A DNA stretch of 64,000 nt from Pseudomonas kermanshahensis (GTDB lineage: Bacteria; Pseudomonadota; Gammaproteobacteria; Pseudomonadales; Pseudomonadaceae): assembly GCF_014269205.2 (NCBI RefSeq), contig NZ_JABWRY020000001.1, forward strand, positions 3,472,001 to 3,536,000, read 5' to 3'. A program made the translations under genes and the position numbers. Shown in pieces: positions 1 to 9,565 of the stretch (position 1 is its first letter; each line of letters opens with the position of its first letter). A model generated the notes under the pieces. It saw only the letters and a program-made list of their open reading frames with translations. It ran no database searches and was not told the origin of the DNA.

Positions 1-1755
1 CGCAATGGCGACTACCAGGCCCCGGCAGGCCTGCGCCAGGCGCGGCTGTCCGGGCGCACCGGCGCCGGGCTGGACCCGTGCACGGCCGTGCAGGTCAGCG
101 TCCTGCTGCAAGCGGGCGAAAGCCGCGAGGTGGTGTTGCGCCTGGGTGCCGGGCCAAACGCCGAGGCCGCCAGCCACTGCGTGCAGCAATACCGAGGGCT
201 GCGCGCGGCCCTGGACGCTCTGGCAAAGGTCCAGGCCTACTGGCGCGACACCTTGGGCAGCGTGCAAATCGAAACCCCCGAGCCGTCCCTGGATGTGCTG
301 GCCAACGGTTGGCTGCTGTACCAGGTGATTGCCTGCCGCTTCTGGGCGCGCAGCGGCTTTTACCAGTCCGGCGGCGCCATCGGCTTTCGCGACCAGCTGC
401 AAGACAGCATGGCCATGCTCCACGCCACCCCAGCCCTGGCCCGCCAGCACCTGCTGACGTGCGCCGCGCACCAGTATGCCGAAGGCGATGTGCAGCACTG
501 GTGGCACCCACCGCTGCAGCGCGGGGTGCGTACCCGCTGCTCCGACGACTTGCTGTGGCTGCCGCTGGCAACCAGCCGCTATGTGGCACTGACAGGCGAC
601 CACGCAGTGCTGGACGAGCCGGTCGGGTACCTGCAGGGGCGTGCGCTGAATGCCGGCGAAGAGTCCTATTACGACCTGCCCACCCAGGCGAACCTGGTCG
701 AGAGCCTGTACCAGCATTGCCAGCGTGCCCTCGGGCATGCTCTGCAATACGGGGTTCACGGCCTGCCGTTGATGGGCAGCGGGGACTGGAACGACGGCAT
801 GAACCGCGTCGGTGAACAAGGCCTGGGCGAAAGCGTGTGGCTGGGGTTCTTCGGCCACGAGGTGTTGCGGGCGTTCGCCAGCATCGCCCTGGGCCACGGC
901 GACAGCGCCTTCGCCCTGCAGTGCAGCCGCCAGGCCGCCACCCTTGCCGAGCACCTGGAGCAGCATGCCTGGGACGGTGGCTGGTACCGCCGCGCCTGGT
1001 TCGACGACGGCCAGGTGCTCGGTTCGGCCAGCAACCAGGAGTGCCGCATCGACTCGCTGGCGCAGAGCTGGGCAGTGCTGTCCGGGGTTGCCCCACCTGA
1101 ACGGGCGCGGGCCGCCATGGCCGCGCTGGACAAACACCTGGTGCGCCGCGACATCGGCATCGTCAAGCTGCTCGAGCCACCCTTCGACCACGGCGACCTC
1201 GACCCCGGCTACATCAAGGGCTACCTGCCCGGCGTACGCGAAAATGGCGGGCAGTACACCCACGCGGCCATTTGGGCGAGCATGGCCTATGCCAGCCTGG
1301 GCGATGCTGCCAAGGCCTGGGAACTGCTGCGCTTGATCAACCCGGTGCGCCAAGGCAGCAACGGATTGATCGACACCTACAAGGTCGAGCCCTATGTGAT
1401 GGCCGCCGATGTCTACGCCGTGCCCCCCCACGCAGGCCGCGGGGGCTGGAGCTGGTACACCGGCTCCGCTGGCTGGATGTACCGGCTGATCGTAGAGAGC
1501 CTGCTGGGCCTGCAACGCTGCGGGGACACCCTGCGGATTCAGCCGCTGCTGCCAGCGGACTGGCCCGGCTACACCCTGCACTACCGATTCGGCAGTACCC
1601 CGTACCGCATTGAAGTACGCAACGGCGCTAATGCCGAACTGACCTTGACCCTCGACGGCCAGCGGCTGACCCAGGCGGTGCTGCCGCTGAAGGATGATGG
1701 CGTACTGCATCAGGTGATCGCCGAGTACCAGCCGTCACCCTTGCCCATCAACTGA
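1..1755 (+). CDS. Cyclic beta-1,2-glucan synthase-like protein, GH94 C-terminal part (5' end outside window)
   Basis: The reading frame is open from the first base, so the true start lies upstream; 584 residues are visible. The visible part matches the C-terminal glycoside-phosphorylase (GH94, former GT36) module of NdvB-like cyclic beta-1,2-glucan synthases. The signature GDWNDGMNRVG lies at visible residues 261-271 and contains the catalytic acid Asp of the family; an aromatic-rich WYTGSAGWMYR stretch follows near the C-terminus. In the full enzyme this module trims linear glucan and sets ring size of periplasmic glucan made by an N-terminal GT84 domain. Whether the N-terminal domains are present cannot be seen; a free-standing cellobiose-phosphorylase-like enzyme is the alternative. 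Confidence 0.85.
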   Translation, partial: RNGDYQAPAGLRQARLSGRTGAGLDPCTAVQVSVLLQAGESREVVLRLGAGPNAEAASHCVQQYRGLRAALDALAKVQAYWRDTLGSVQIETPEPSLDVLANGWLLYQVIACRFWARSGFYQSGGAIGFRDQLQDSMAMLHATPALARQHLLTCAAHQYAEGDVQHWWHPPLQRGVRTRCSDDLLWLPLATSRYVALTGDHAVLDEPVGYLQGRALNAGEESYYDLPTQANLVESLYQHCQRALGHALQYGVHGLPLMGSGDWNDGMNRVGEQGLGESVWLGFFGHEVLRAFASIALGHGDSAFALQCSRQAATLAEHLEQHAWDGGWYRRAWFDDGQVLGSASNQECRIDSLAQSWAVLSGVAPPERARAAMAALDKHLVRRDIGIVKLLEPPFDHGDLDPGYIKGYLPGVRENGGQYTHAAIWASMAYASLGDAAKAWELLRLINPVRQGSNGLIDTYKVEPYVMAADVYAVPPHAGRGGWSWYTGSAGWMYRLIVESLLGLQRCGDTLRIQPLLPADWPGYTLHYRFGSTPYRIEVRNGANAELTLTLDGQRLTQAVLPLKDDGVLHQVIAEYQPSPLPIN

Positions 1756-1818
1756 GGCAGCACGTGCTCGCAGGGGCTAACCTTATGCTGATAGACGCTG
1801 CCCTCGACGGTCCCGAGC

Positions 1819-2550
1819 ATGCAATCTACGTTCAATCCCCGCCAAAATCACCTGTTGGCCGCTCTGTCTGCGCAGACGTTCGGCCGGCTGGAGCCGCAAC
1901 TGGAACGGGCCAACCTGCCGCTTGGCAAGGCGCTCTACGAGTCCGGCGACACCCTGCGCCACGTCTACTTCCCCACCGATGCCATCGTTTCGCTGTTGTA
2001 CGTGATGGAGAACGGCGCCTCGGCAGAAATCTCGGTGGTGGGCAATGAAGGGCTGGTTGGCATCGCCGTGTTCATGGGCGGCGAAAGCACCCCAAGCCGG
2101 GCGATCGTGCAAAGCGCCGGGCACGCCTATCGCCTGCCAGTTCAGCGTCTGAAGGACGAGTTCAACCGCCATGGCGAGCTGATGATGCTGATGCTGCGCT
2201 ACACCCAGGCCTTGATCACCCAGATGGCGCAAACGGCGGTGTGCAACCGGCACCACTCCATCGACCAGCAACTGTGCCGCTGGCTGCTGCTGTCGCTGGA
2301 CCGCCTGCCGGGCGACCGGCTGTGCATGACCCAGGAACTGATCGCCAACATGCTGGGCGTGCGCCGCGAAGGGGTGACCGATGCCGCTGGCAAACTGCAG
2401 CGGCTGGGCGTGATCGAATACAACCGGGGGCATATCAGGGTGCTCGACAGGGCACACCTGGAGCAGCTCAGTTGCGAGTGTTACGCGGTGGTCAGGAAAG
2501 AGACCGAACGCCTACTTCCCTACCTGCCGCCTGTACGTCCTGCCATTTAG
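1819..2550 (+). CDS. Crp/Fnr-family transcriptional regulator
   Basis: A 243-residue protein with a cyclic-nucleotide-binding-like beta barrel (about residues 15-130, including EISVVGNEGLVGIAVF) and a C-terminal winged helix (about 150-225, with SIDQQLCRWLLLSLDRL and GVRREGVTDAAGKLQRLG). No Fnr-type N-terminal cysteine cluster is visible, so it is not an oxygen-sensing FeS protein of the Fnr/Anr type. The domain order is typical of Pseudomonas orphan Crp-like regulators; ligand and targets are unknown. It follows the glucan-synthase-like gene by 63 bp on the same strand, but no shared role is implied. Confidence 0.85.
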   Translation: MQSTFNPRQNHLLAALSAQTFGRLEPQLERANLPLGKALYESGDTLRHVYFPTDAIVSLLYVMENGASAEISVVGNEGLVGIAVFMGGESTPSRAIVQSAGHAYRLPVQRLKDEFNRHGELMMLMLRYTQALITQMAQTAVCNRHHSIDQQLCRWLLLSLDRLPGDRLCMTQELIANMLGVRREGVTDAAGKLQRLGVIEYNRGHIRVLDRAHLEQLSCECYAVVRKETERLLPYLPPVRPAI

Positions 2551-2557
2551 CCAAGCG

Positions 2558-2764
2558 TTACGGCCTGATTTTCTGCTTCGGCTGATAGCTGTACCGCTCT
2601 GCCGCAGAGGCTCTGGACGGGTCGGGATGGCCGGAACCTCTTTGGCTTTCCGTCGGCGTCTGTACCTCGGTATCGTCTTCATCTTTCCCGGTTGGCCAGT
2701 CTTCGCCGTGCCCTGGTTCGACAGCGGGGGCATCAGCCTCTGTGAAGCGCTTGCCAGTGGTCAT
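2558..2764 (-). CDS. Small hydrophilic hypothetical protein (68 aa)
   Basis: A 68-residue, strongly charged protein rich in Asp, Glu, Lys and Pro, with no membrane segment or signal peptide; probably disordered. The ATG at 2764 is preceded by GAGAGG at a 5-base spacing, which favours a real gene. It converges on the Crp/Fnr-like gene, ending 7 bp from it. I do not recognise a family beyond recalling similar short acidic proteins in Pseudomonas. The function is unknown. Confidence 0.55.
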   Translation of the reverse strand: MTTGKRFTEADAPAVEPGHGEDWPTGKDEDDTEVQTPTESQRGSGHPDPSRASAAERYSYQPKQKIRP

Positions 2765-2895
2765 ACACACCTCTCAATGCTCAGAAGATCTGAGCTACAG
2801 CCAGTGTGCGCCTTCCCGGTGGGCAGCAGTTTTATATCGGACCAAAGACCGCCAAGGCATTTGCCGCGCGCCTGTTGCAGGGGTGCCCAAGCCGT

Positions 2896-2914
2896 ATATA
2901 TGATAAGCATTATC
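2896..2914. promoter_or_regulatory. Putative Fur box upstream of the ECF sigma factor
   Basis: The 19 bp here match the Fur consensus GATAATGATAATCATTATC at 14 positions, including an intact ATGATAA half and CATTATC half. It lies 36 bp before the sigma-factor start. Fur repression under iron sufficiency is the expected control for a FecI-type sigma factor; binding itself is inferred. Confidence 0.7.
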
Positions 2915-2949
2915 GTTTGCAACAATAACCCCTGCTGCGGCCGCACTCC

Positions 2950-3471
2950 ATGCTCCCTTCCCCTGATCCCCTTCTGTGCGATGTGGCCCTGCTCTATCGC
3001 CAGCAACACAGCTGGCTGACGCGCTGGCTAAGGCTGCGGCTGAACTGCTCGCAAAGCGCAGCGGACCTGGCGCAAGACACCTTCCTGCGCCTGTTGAACA
3101 AACAACACGTGCCACAGTTGCATGCACCCCGCACCTTCCTGGCCAAGGTGGCGCAGAGCGTCTTGTGCAACCATTTTCGCCGGCAAAAACTCGAACGCGC
3201 CTACCTCGAGGCGCTGGCGACACTGCCCGAACAGGTTGCGCCCAGCCTGGAAACTCAGGCCATCCTGCTGGAAACCCTGATCGCCCTCGACGCCGCCCTC
3301 GACGGCCTGGAGCGCCCAGTGCGCGAAGCGTTCCTGCTGTCGCAGGTGGATGGCTTGGGGCACGCGGACATTGCCGAGCGGCTGGCCGTGTCGATTACCA
3401 CGGTGAAGCGCTACATCGTCAAGGCAGGCGCCCTGTGCATCATGCTCGATCACAGCCTGGACCTGCCATGA
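2950..3471 (+). CDS. ECF sigma factor, FecI type (iron-starvation sigma factor)
   Basis: A 173-residue sigma-70-family protein with region 2 (about residues 10-80, including AADLAQDTFLRLL and the FRRQKLERAYLE segment) and region 4 (about 110-165, with the helix-turn-helix HADIAERLAVSITTVKRYI). These features are typical of FecI/PvdS-group iron-starvation sigma factors. A Fur box lies just upstream, and the stop overlaps the start of a FecR-type anti-sigma gene (ATGA), followed by a TonB receptor with a signalling domain. The set is therefore a complete cell-surface-signalling cassette: ligand at the receptor, signal through FecR, release of sigma, transcription of the receptor gene. Confidence 0.92.
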   Translation: MLPSPDPLLCDVALLYRQQHSWLTRWLRLRLNCSQSAADLAQDTFLRLLNKQHVPQLHAPRTFLAKVAQSVLCNHFRRQKLERAYLEALATLPEQVAPSLETQAILLETLIALDAALDGLERPVREAFLLSQVDGLGHADIAERLAVSITTVKRYIVKAGALCIMLDHSLDLP

Positions 3472-4442
3472 ACGGCCAGGGCTCAGCGTCGATCCCGGGT
3501 GAGGTGGCCGAGCAGGCCATGCACTGGCACCTTGAACTGCAGGAGCCGACCGTCAGCGCTGCCACGCTGGCCGCCTGGATGAGCTGGCGCCAGGCGCACC
3601 CGCTGCACGAGCACGCCTGGCAACGGACCCAGGTGTTCGCCCAACGCATGCAGGACATGCGCAGCCCAGGCCAACGCCCCTTGGCCCACGCGGCGCTGCG
3701 CCAGCAGCCGTCGCGGCGCACGGCGCTCAAGCAACTGTCGCTGCTGATGGCCGCAGGTGCCGGCGCCTGGTACCTGAAAGACGCCGCGCTGGTACAAGAC
3801 TGGCGCGCGGACTACCACAGCCGCATCGGCGAGCAACGGCGCTTGACGCTGGCCGATGGCACCCAGGTACAGCTGAACACCGACAGCGCCCTTGATGTGG
3901 CATTCGATCACCAGGCCCGCCGCTTGCGGTTGCTGCGTGGCGAGATGCTGATCAGCCGCTCGCCACGCGCCGATAGCCGGCCGCTGTGGGTGGACACCGT
4001 GCATGGCCGCCTCGCATCGACACTGGCGCAGTTCAATGTGAGGCTGCACGCCGAGCTCACCCAGGTCAGCGTGTATCAGGGCAGCTTGTCGGTGCAACCT
4101 GCCTTGCAGCCCCATCCCCCCCTTCTGCTGAGTGCCGGGGAGCAGGCCAGCTTCAGCCGCCAGGGCGTGCTCGACCGTCAGCCCGTGCCCCCCGTTGCCC
4201 CTGCCTGGAGCCAAGGCATGCTGGTTGCCCAAGGCCAACGCTTGGCGGCCTTTCTCGACGACGTCAGCCGCTATCGCCGTGGGCACCTGGCCTGCGACCC
4301 CGCCTTGGCGGACCTTCGTGTGTCAGGCACGTTCCCGCTGGATAACACCGAAAAGATCATCGCCGCAGTCGCGGACACCTTGCAGCTCGACGTGCAGCAC
4401 TTCACCCGCTACTGGGTGACGTTGAAGCCGCGAATGGCCTGA
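3468..4442 (+). CDS. FecR-family anti-sigma regulator
   Basis: A 324-residue protein with the FecR layout: N-terminal cytoplasmic DUF4880 helices (about residues 10-55, with WMSWRQAHPLHEHAWQR), a single hydrophobic segment (about 88-103), the FecR periplasmic domain (about 110-220, including RIGEQRRLTLADGTQVQLNT) and a C-terminal STN-contacting domain ending in VTLKPRMA. The start overlaps the sigma-factor stop by 4 bases, indicating translational coupling. In this family the protein holds the partner sigma factor at the inner membrane and passes on the signal of the loaded outer-membrane receptor, here the next gene. Confidence 0.92.
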   Translation: MNGQGSASIPGEVAEQAMHWHLELQEPTVSAATLAAWMSWRQAHPLHEHAWQRTQVFAQRMQDMRSPGQRPLAHAALRQQPSRRTALKQLSLLMAAGAGAWYLKDAALVQDWRADYHSRIGEQRRLTLADGTQVQLNTDSALDVAFDHQARRLRLLRGEMLISRSPRADSRPLWVDTVHGRLASTLAQFNVRLHAELTQVSVYQGSLSVQPALQPHPPLLLSAGEQASFSRQGVLDRQPVPPVAPAWSQGMLVAQGQRLAAFLDDVSRYRRGHLACDPALADLRVSGTFPLDNTEKIIAAVADTLQLDVQHFTRYWVTLKPRMA

Positions 4443-4529
4443 CGCAAAAAAAAAGTTGCGCAGAGGTGGTCCGATTTCGCGTCTCACGAGACTTAACCCT
4501 CAGCACTTCAAATCAATGGGGGAACACTC

Positions 4530-6956
4530 GTGAATCGCACCGCACGCAAACGCCAGGGCTGGCAGTTATCGGTTACGCAAAAACTCGCCGGCGCAGTGGT
4601 CCAGGGTATCGCTTGCATGAGTGCAAGCGTCCCGCTGCTGCTGACGCCCGGCTGGGCCACCGCTGCCGAGCAGGCGCAGGCCGATTTCGATATCGCTGCC
4701 GGCCCACTGGCGCCCGCATTGGCCCGCTTTGGCCAGACCGCGCACATTCTGCTGTCTTACCCCACGGCATTGACCGAGGGCCGCAGCACCAGCGGGCTGC
4801 AGGGCCGTTTCGATGTCGACCAGGGCCTGGCGATGCTGCTCGCTGGCACCGGGCTTGAAGCCAGCCGCGGCGTCAACGGCAACTATTCGCTGCAAGCCAC
4901 TGCCACGGGGGCCTTGGAGCTGAGCGCGGTGTCCATCTCTGGCAAGGCGCCGGGTTCGACCACCGAAGGCAGCGGGCTCTACACCACCTATTCGTCGAGC
5001 AGTTCCACGCGCCTCAACCTTACCCCTCGCGAGACCCCGCAATCGCTGACCGTGATGACCCGCCAGCGCCTGGATGACCAGCGCCTGACCAACCTCACCG
5101 ACGCGCTGGAAGCCGCGCCAGGCATCACCGTGGTTCGCGATGGCCTGGGCTCGGAGAGCGATTCGTACTGGTCGCGCGGGTTTGCCATCCAGAACTACGA
5201 GGTCGACGGTGTGCCGACCAGTACCCGCCTGGACAACTACTCGCAGAGCATGGCGATGTACGACCGCATCGAAATCGTGCGCGGCGCCACCGGCCTGATC
5301 AGCGGCATGGGCAACCCCTCGGCGACGATCAACCTGATCCGCAAACGCCCCACCGCCGACGCCCAGGCCAGCATCACCGGCGAAGCGGGTAACTGGGACC
5401 GCTATGGCACCGGTTTCGATGTGTCCGGGCCGTTGACCGAAACCGGCAACGTGCGGGGGCGCTTCGTCGCCGACTACAAAACCGAAAAAGCCTGGATTGA
5501 CCGCTACAACCAGCAATCGCAGCTGATGTATGGCATCACCGAATTCGACCTTAGCGAAGATACCCTGCTGACCGTGGGCTTCAGCTACCTGCGCAGCGAC
5601 ATCGACTCGCCGCTGCGCTCCGGCCTGCCTACGCGCTTCACGACCGGTGAACGCACCAACCTCAAGCGCTCGCTCAATGCCGCGCCAGGCTGGTCGTACA
5701 ACGATCACGAGCAAACCAGCTTCTTCACCTCCATCGAGCAGCAACTGGGCAACGGCTGGAGCGGCAAGGTCGAGCTCACCCATGCCGAGAACAAATTCGA
5801 CGAGCTGTTCAACTTTGCCATGGGTGAGCTGAGCCCGGAGGGCAGCGGCCTGACCCAGTTGCCCGTGCGCTTTTCCGGCACCCCGCGCCAAGACAACCTC
5901 GACCTGTACGTCACCGGCCCGTTCAACCTGTTCGGGCGTGACCATGAGTTGATTACCGGCATGACCCTGTCCCAATACCGGGAAAGCACCCCAAGCTGGG
6001 GCGGCTGGCGCTATGACTACGCCGGCTCGCCAGCGGGTGTGATCGACAACCTGTTCACCTGGGACGGCAAGTCTGCCAAGCCGGACTTCGTCGAAAGCGG
6101 CAAGTCATCGATGGACGAAGACCAGTACGCGGCGTACCTGACCTCGCGCTTCAGCGTGACCGACGACCTCAGCCTGATTCTTGGCAGCCGCCTGATCAAC
6201 TGGAAGCGCGACACCTCGGACAGGCCGTATGGCGGCGACGAAACCGAAGTGAACCGTGAGGAAAACGGCGTATTCATCCCTTATGCCGGCGTGGTCTACG
6301 ACCTCGACGACACCTGGTCGCTGTACGCCAGCTACACCAAAATCTTCAATCCGCAGGGCTCGTGGGTCACCGACGAGAGCAACAAGCCGCTCGACCCGAT
6401 GGAAGGTGTCGGCTACGAGATCGGCATCAAGGGCACCCACCTCGATGGCAAGCTCAACTCGAGCCTCGCGGTGTTCAAGCTGGAGCAGGACAACCTGGCC
6501 ATCTGGCAACACGACAACGTCTACAGCGCTGAACAGGACACCACCTCCAAGGGCATCGAACTGGAGCTGAACGGCGAGCTGGCCGAAGGCTGGCAAGCAT
6601 CGGCCGGCTATGCCTATTCGGTGACCACTGACGCCGACGACCAGCGCATCAACACCAACCTGCCGCGCAACAGCTTCAAGACCTTCACCAGCTACCGGCT
6701 GCACGGGCCACTGGACAAGATCACGGTCGGCGGTGGGGTGAACTGGCAGAGCAAGGTCGGCGCCGACCTGCACACTTTCAGTCAGGGCAGCTACGCGGTC
6801 ACCAACCTGATGGCGCGCTACGACATCAACCAGCACGTGAGTGCATCGGTGAACCTGAACAACGTGTTCGACCGTGAGTACTACAGCCAATCCGGCCTGT
6901 ACGGCGTTTATGGCACGCCACGCAATGTAATGACGAGCTTCAAGTACAGCTTCTGA
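4530..6956 (+). CDS. TonB-dependent siderophore receptor with signalling (STN) domain
   Basis: An 808-residue transducer. The GTG start is chosen because GGGGGAA stands 6-7 bases upstream. Order of parts: signal peptide (about 1-46, ending ATAA), STN signalling domain (about 50-105), plug (about 155-270, with LTPRETPQSLTVMTRQRLDD) and a beta barrel ending in the outer-membrane C-terminal Phe (FKYSF). It follows its sigma and anti-sigma genes by 87 bp. The FpvA/FoxA-like plug suggests a hydroxamate or pyoverdine-type ferric siderophore, but the ligand cannot be read from sequence. Confidence 0.93.
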   Translation: MNRTARKRQGWQLSVTQKLAGAVVQGIACMSASVPLLLTPGWATAAEQAQADFDIAAGPLAPALARFGQTAHILLSYPTALTEGRSTSGLQGRFDVDQGLAMLLAGTGLEASRGVNGNYSLQATATGALELSAVSISGKAPGSTTEGSGLYTTYSSSSSTRLNLTPRETPQSLTVMTRQRLDDQRLTNLTDALEAAPGITVVRDGLGSESDSYWSRGFAIQNYEVDGVPTSTRLDNYSQSMAMYDRIEIVRGATGLISGMGNPSATINLIRKRPTADAQASITGEAGNWDRYGTGFDVSGPLTETGNVRGRFVADYKTEKAWIDRYNQQSQLMYGITEFDLSEDTLLTVGFSYLRSDIDSPLRSGLPTRFTTGERTNLKRSLNAAPGWSYNDHEQTSFFTSIEQQLGNGWSGKVELTHAENKFDELFNFAMGELSPEGSGLTQLPVRFSGTPRQDNLDLYVTGPFNLFGRDHELITGMTLSQYRESTPSWGGWRYDYAGSPAGVIDNLFTWDGKSAKPDFVESGKSSMDEDQYAAYLTSRFSVTDDLSLILGSRLINWKRDTSDRPYGGDETEVNREENGVFIPYAGVVYDLDDTWSLYASYTKIFNPQGSWVTDESNKPLDPMEGVGYEIGIKGTHLDGKLNSSLAVFKLEQDNLAIWQHDNVYSAEQDTTSKGIELELNGELAEGWQASAGYAYSVTTDADDQRINTNLPRNSFKTFTSYRLHGPLDKITVGGGVNWQSKVGADLHTFSQGSYAVTNLMARYDINQHVSASVNLNNVFDREYYSQSGLYGVYGTPRNVMTSFKYSF

Positions 6957-7000
6957 TTCGGGCCACAGACACGTCAAATCCCCGCTCAACCCCAAGCCCG

Positions 7001-7095
7001 GTAGGAGCAGCCTTGTGCTGCGAAGAGGCCCGCGACAACACAATCAATCTCTGTTGTTGTCACGGGCCTCTTCGCAGCACAAGGCTGCTCCTACA
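7001..7095. repeat. REP hairpin pair (type A)
   Basis: Two inverted copies of the roughly 30 bp unit beginning gtaggagcagccttgtgctg flank a short spacer. The unit recurs across this window in intergenic positions. It may act as a transcription terminator between the receptor gene and the convergent acetyltransferase. Confidence 0.9.
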
Positions 7096-7167
7096 GGGGG
7101 GCGTCCCCGGCAAGTGCGCCTATGTGTGCAAGGAGAATTGGGCGTTGGGTAACGGCATCGCTAAAAA

Positions 7168-7623
7168 TCAGGGCAGCTGCTTCTCCATCGGCTGATAGAC
7201 CAGCCCGGCAAACTCGCCCACGTCGCCTGCCAGAACGAACCCATAGCGTTCGTAGGCGGCCACCGAAGACAACGACGCCCTGACCGTCACCACCGCCTCC
7301 CTCGCTTGCGCCAGTGCCGCGTTCATCAGGCGCGTACCAATGCCCCGCCGTTGCCAGCCCGGTGCGACGAACAGCATGGCCACGTGGCGGCCTTCCTTGA
7401 ATTCGATCAACCCGGTGAGGGCGCCGTCCGCGACGCACACCAGCGTCAGGTTATCGCCCTCCATACGCTCGGCAAACGCCTGTGCCGCCGCCACCTTGGC
7501 GAAGGTGTCCACACCCTGCGCCGACAGCGAAGGCGCAACGGCCTGCATGAATGCGTCCAGGCACAGAGTGCTGGCGGAGGGCAGGTCGTCGTAGGTCAGT
7601 TGGCGTATGTGCATGGTCGTCAT
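7168..7623 (-). CDS. GNAT-family N-acetyltransferase
   Basis: A 151-residue GNAT protein starting MTTMHIRQLTYDD. The acetyl-CoA-binding motif is VAPGWQRRGIGTRLM (Q-R-R-G-I-G) near residues 85-99, and the C-terminal YERYGF motif is also typical. An upstream TTG at 7677 would extend it by 18 residues, but ATG 7623 gives the family's usual length; neither has a clear ribosome binding site. It lies 50 bp downstream of the AraC-type gene on the same strand. The substrate is unknown. Confidence 0.85.
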   Translation of the reverse strand: MTTMHIRQLTYDDLPSASTLCLDAFMQAVAPSLSAQGVDTFAKVAAAQAFAERMEGDNLTLVCVADGALTGLIEFKEGRHVAMLFVAPGWQRRGIGTRLMNAALAQAREAVVTVRASLSSVAAYERYGFVLAGDVGEFAGLVYQPMEKQLP

Positions 7624-7673
7624 CCGTGGCGAGTCAAAGCAGGATAATGCCCCGCCGCAAGCAACCCGAGCAA

Positions 7674-8537
7674 TCAAGGGCCTGGCCGCGATCCGTTCGG
7701 CTCATGCGAGTGGCTTCGATAGTAGGACAACGAAACCCCCGTCTGGCGTTTGAAATACCGGCACAAATACGACGCGTCGGCGAAGTTGAGCGTGTCCGCG
7801 ATTTGCCCAATCGCCAGGGTACTGTATGAAAGCAGTGCCTTGATTTCCAAGGTCACCTGGCGGTCAATCAGGCCTTTCGGGGTGTCATTGAAAAAAGCCT
7901 TGCTCAGCTGCGACAGATAAAACGGCGTTATCGCCAACGCATCGGCATAAAACTTCACCTCTCGGTGACGCATGGAGTGTTTGCCTATCAACTCCCAGAA
8001 CCGCCAACTGAGTGTTTCCTGGCGGCTGAATTGCCGGCCCGCCTGGTACTGCGCCGGAAGTTGCTCGGCGATCTTCAGAAACAGGTTTTGCAGGTGGTTT
8101 CTGAGCATGATGTGCTGGTACGTGGGGCAGCGCTGCGCAATGTCCCGCATGTGCGCCAACCAGCCCGCCAGCAGCGGCCTGTCGGCGTTGGCCGGCACGC
8201 AGTGTGGGTGGTCATGCAAAAAAACGAACAAGGGGTTCGGCAGTTGGTAAGCCACCTCCGCGGCAAAGCCTTTGGGCATCAGGCAAAAAAATACCCTGAA
8301 ACTGCGTGAGCGACGTTTGAGCAACGCGATCGTGTCCTCGGCCAACACCATCACATCACCACGCCTGACCGCCTGGTCCTTGAAGTTGAATGCGAAGGCG
8401 GCACTGCCGGACAAGCACACCAGCAGCGTTATGTAGGCATGGCCGAAAGACAGCGGCACGCCTACCCCTTCGGCGAGCGTGGTCTCCCCCAACCGGGGCG
8501 GATCGCCAGGTGTAACCAGTTTCGGAATGTGCTGCAT
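7674..8537 (-). CDS. AraC-family transcriptional regulator
   Basis: A 287-residue protein with an N-terminal cupin-like sensor region (about 1-170) and a C-terminal double helix-turn-helix (about 185-280). The signature IADTLNFADASYLCRYFKRQ near the C-terminus identifies the AraC/XylS DNA-binding domain. Ligand and targets are unknown; the following acetyltransferase on the same strand may be co-transcribed. Confidence 0.88.
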   Translation of the reverse strand: MQHIPKLVTPGDPPRLGETTLAEGVGVPLSFGHAYITLLVCLSGSAAFAFNFKDQAVRRGDVMVLAEDTIALLKRRSRSFRVFFCLMPKGFAAEVAYQLPNPLFVFLHDHPHCVPANADRPLLAGWLAHMRDIAQRCPTYQHIMLRNHLQNLFLKIAEQLPAQYQAGRQFSRQETLSWRFWELIGKHSMRHREVKFYADALAITPFYLSQLSKAFFNDTPKGLIDRQVTLEIKALLSYSTLAIGQIADTLNFADASYLCRYFKRQTGVSLSYYRSHSHEPNGSRPGP

Positions 8538-8693
8538 GGTGGCTCAACGCTGCCCGCTTAAACTGCGCAAAGCTTATCACCGCTCGCTGATGGAGTTTCG
8601 AAAAGTACCGAAACTGCCGAGGTACTGACGTGTACCCATCAAGCGCCGCGCACTACCCTGTGACGCCCGAGCAACCCAGGATGAGTACAGGAC

Positions 8694-9245
8694 ATGCGAC
8701 TTGAAACACAACGGCTGCGGCTGCGACCTTGGCAAGAAACAGATGCCGCTGACTTATACGAATACGCCAAGAACGACCGCGTTGGCCCTGTCGCGGGGTG
8801 GCCACCGCACACCAGCGTTGAGTACAGTGCCGAGGTCATCCGCACCGTGTTCAATCACCCCGAGGTGTATGCCGTCGAACTGAAGGAGAACGGCCGAGCA
8901 GTGGGATGTGTAGGCATTCTGATAGGCGGCAACAGCCACTTCGAGATCAGCGAGCAGGAAGGCGAAATCGCCTACTGGATCGGCGTGCCGTACTGGGGCA
9001 AAGGCCTGATTCCCGAAGCCGTGCGTGAAGTGATGCGGCACGGGTTTGAAACCCTGAAACTCAAGGCGCTCTGGTGTGGCTATTTCGCTGACAACACCCA
9101 GTCTTTTGTTGCCCAATCGAAGTGCGGGTTCCGCCATCACCACACCGAAGAAAACAAATACAACGCGTTCCTCCAGGATTATCGGACCGAACACATCAGC
9201 TGCATCACTTACGCGCAGTGGCTCACGCCGGCTGACCACCCGTGA
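8694..9245 (+). CDS. GNAT-family acetyltransferase, RimJ/RimL type
   Basis: A 183-residue protein that begins MRLETQRLRLRPW, the typical opening of RimJ/RimL-like N-acetyltransferases. The acetyl-CoA loop is at YWGKGLIPEAVREVM (about 100-114) and is followed by CGYFADNTQSFVAQSKCGFR, the usual N-x-x-S-x-x-x-x-x-K-x-G-F pattern. Members acetylate ribosomal-protein N-termini, amino acids or small toxins; the substrate is not predictable here. It stands alone, divergent from the AraC gene, with a 156 bp gap. Confidence 0.88.
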   Translation: MRLETQRLRLRPWQETDAADLYEYAKNDRVGPVAGWPPHTSVEYSAEVIRTVFNHPEVYAVELKENGRAVGCVGILIGGNSHFEISEQEGEIAYWIGVPYWGKGLIPEAVREVMRHGFETLKLKALWCGYFADNTQSFVAQSKCGFRHHHTEENKYNAFLQDYRTEHISCITYAQWLTPADHP

Positions 9246-9434
9246 CGGGCGCACTGACAGCCAGGTGTGATGTGCGGTGATCGCTTAGCCAACCACTTCC
9301 AACCACGCCCAGCGCTCCCGGTAGCTGGCCGCTTTTTGCTCGAACAACGCAGGTTGCAGGTTCAATGGGTTGGGCCTTAGCAGGTCGTGCTGCAGTTGAG
9401 TTGATTGCCCTGCCCTTGGGTCATGCGCGCCCCG

Positions 9435-9530
9435 TGTAGGAGCAGCCTTGCGCTGCGAAGAGGCCGGTGATAGCACAGCAAATCTTCAGTGCCATCACCG
9501 GCCTCTTCGCAGCGCAAGGCTGCTCCTACA
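9435..9530. repeat. REP hairpin pair (type A)
   Basis: Two inverted copies of tgtaggagcagccttgcgct with GAAGAGGCCGGTGAT extension form a long imperfect hairpin 36 bp beyond the aldehyde dehydrogenase stop. The 3' flanking position suggests it protects or ends that transcript. Confidence 0.9.
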
Positions 9531-9565
9531 CCGGGCGCGCGTGGCTGGGGTACGCAGTCCGCTTT

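Noticed and set aside
9285..9476. 63-codon minus-strand frame next to aldehyde dehydrogenase
   Set aside because: Its 5' part is REP sequence. The last 30 residues read like protein, but no start or family is evident, so it could be a gene scrap at most.
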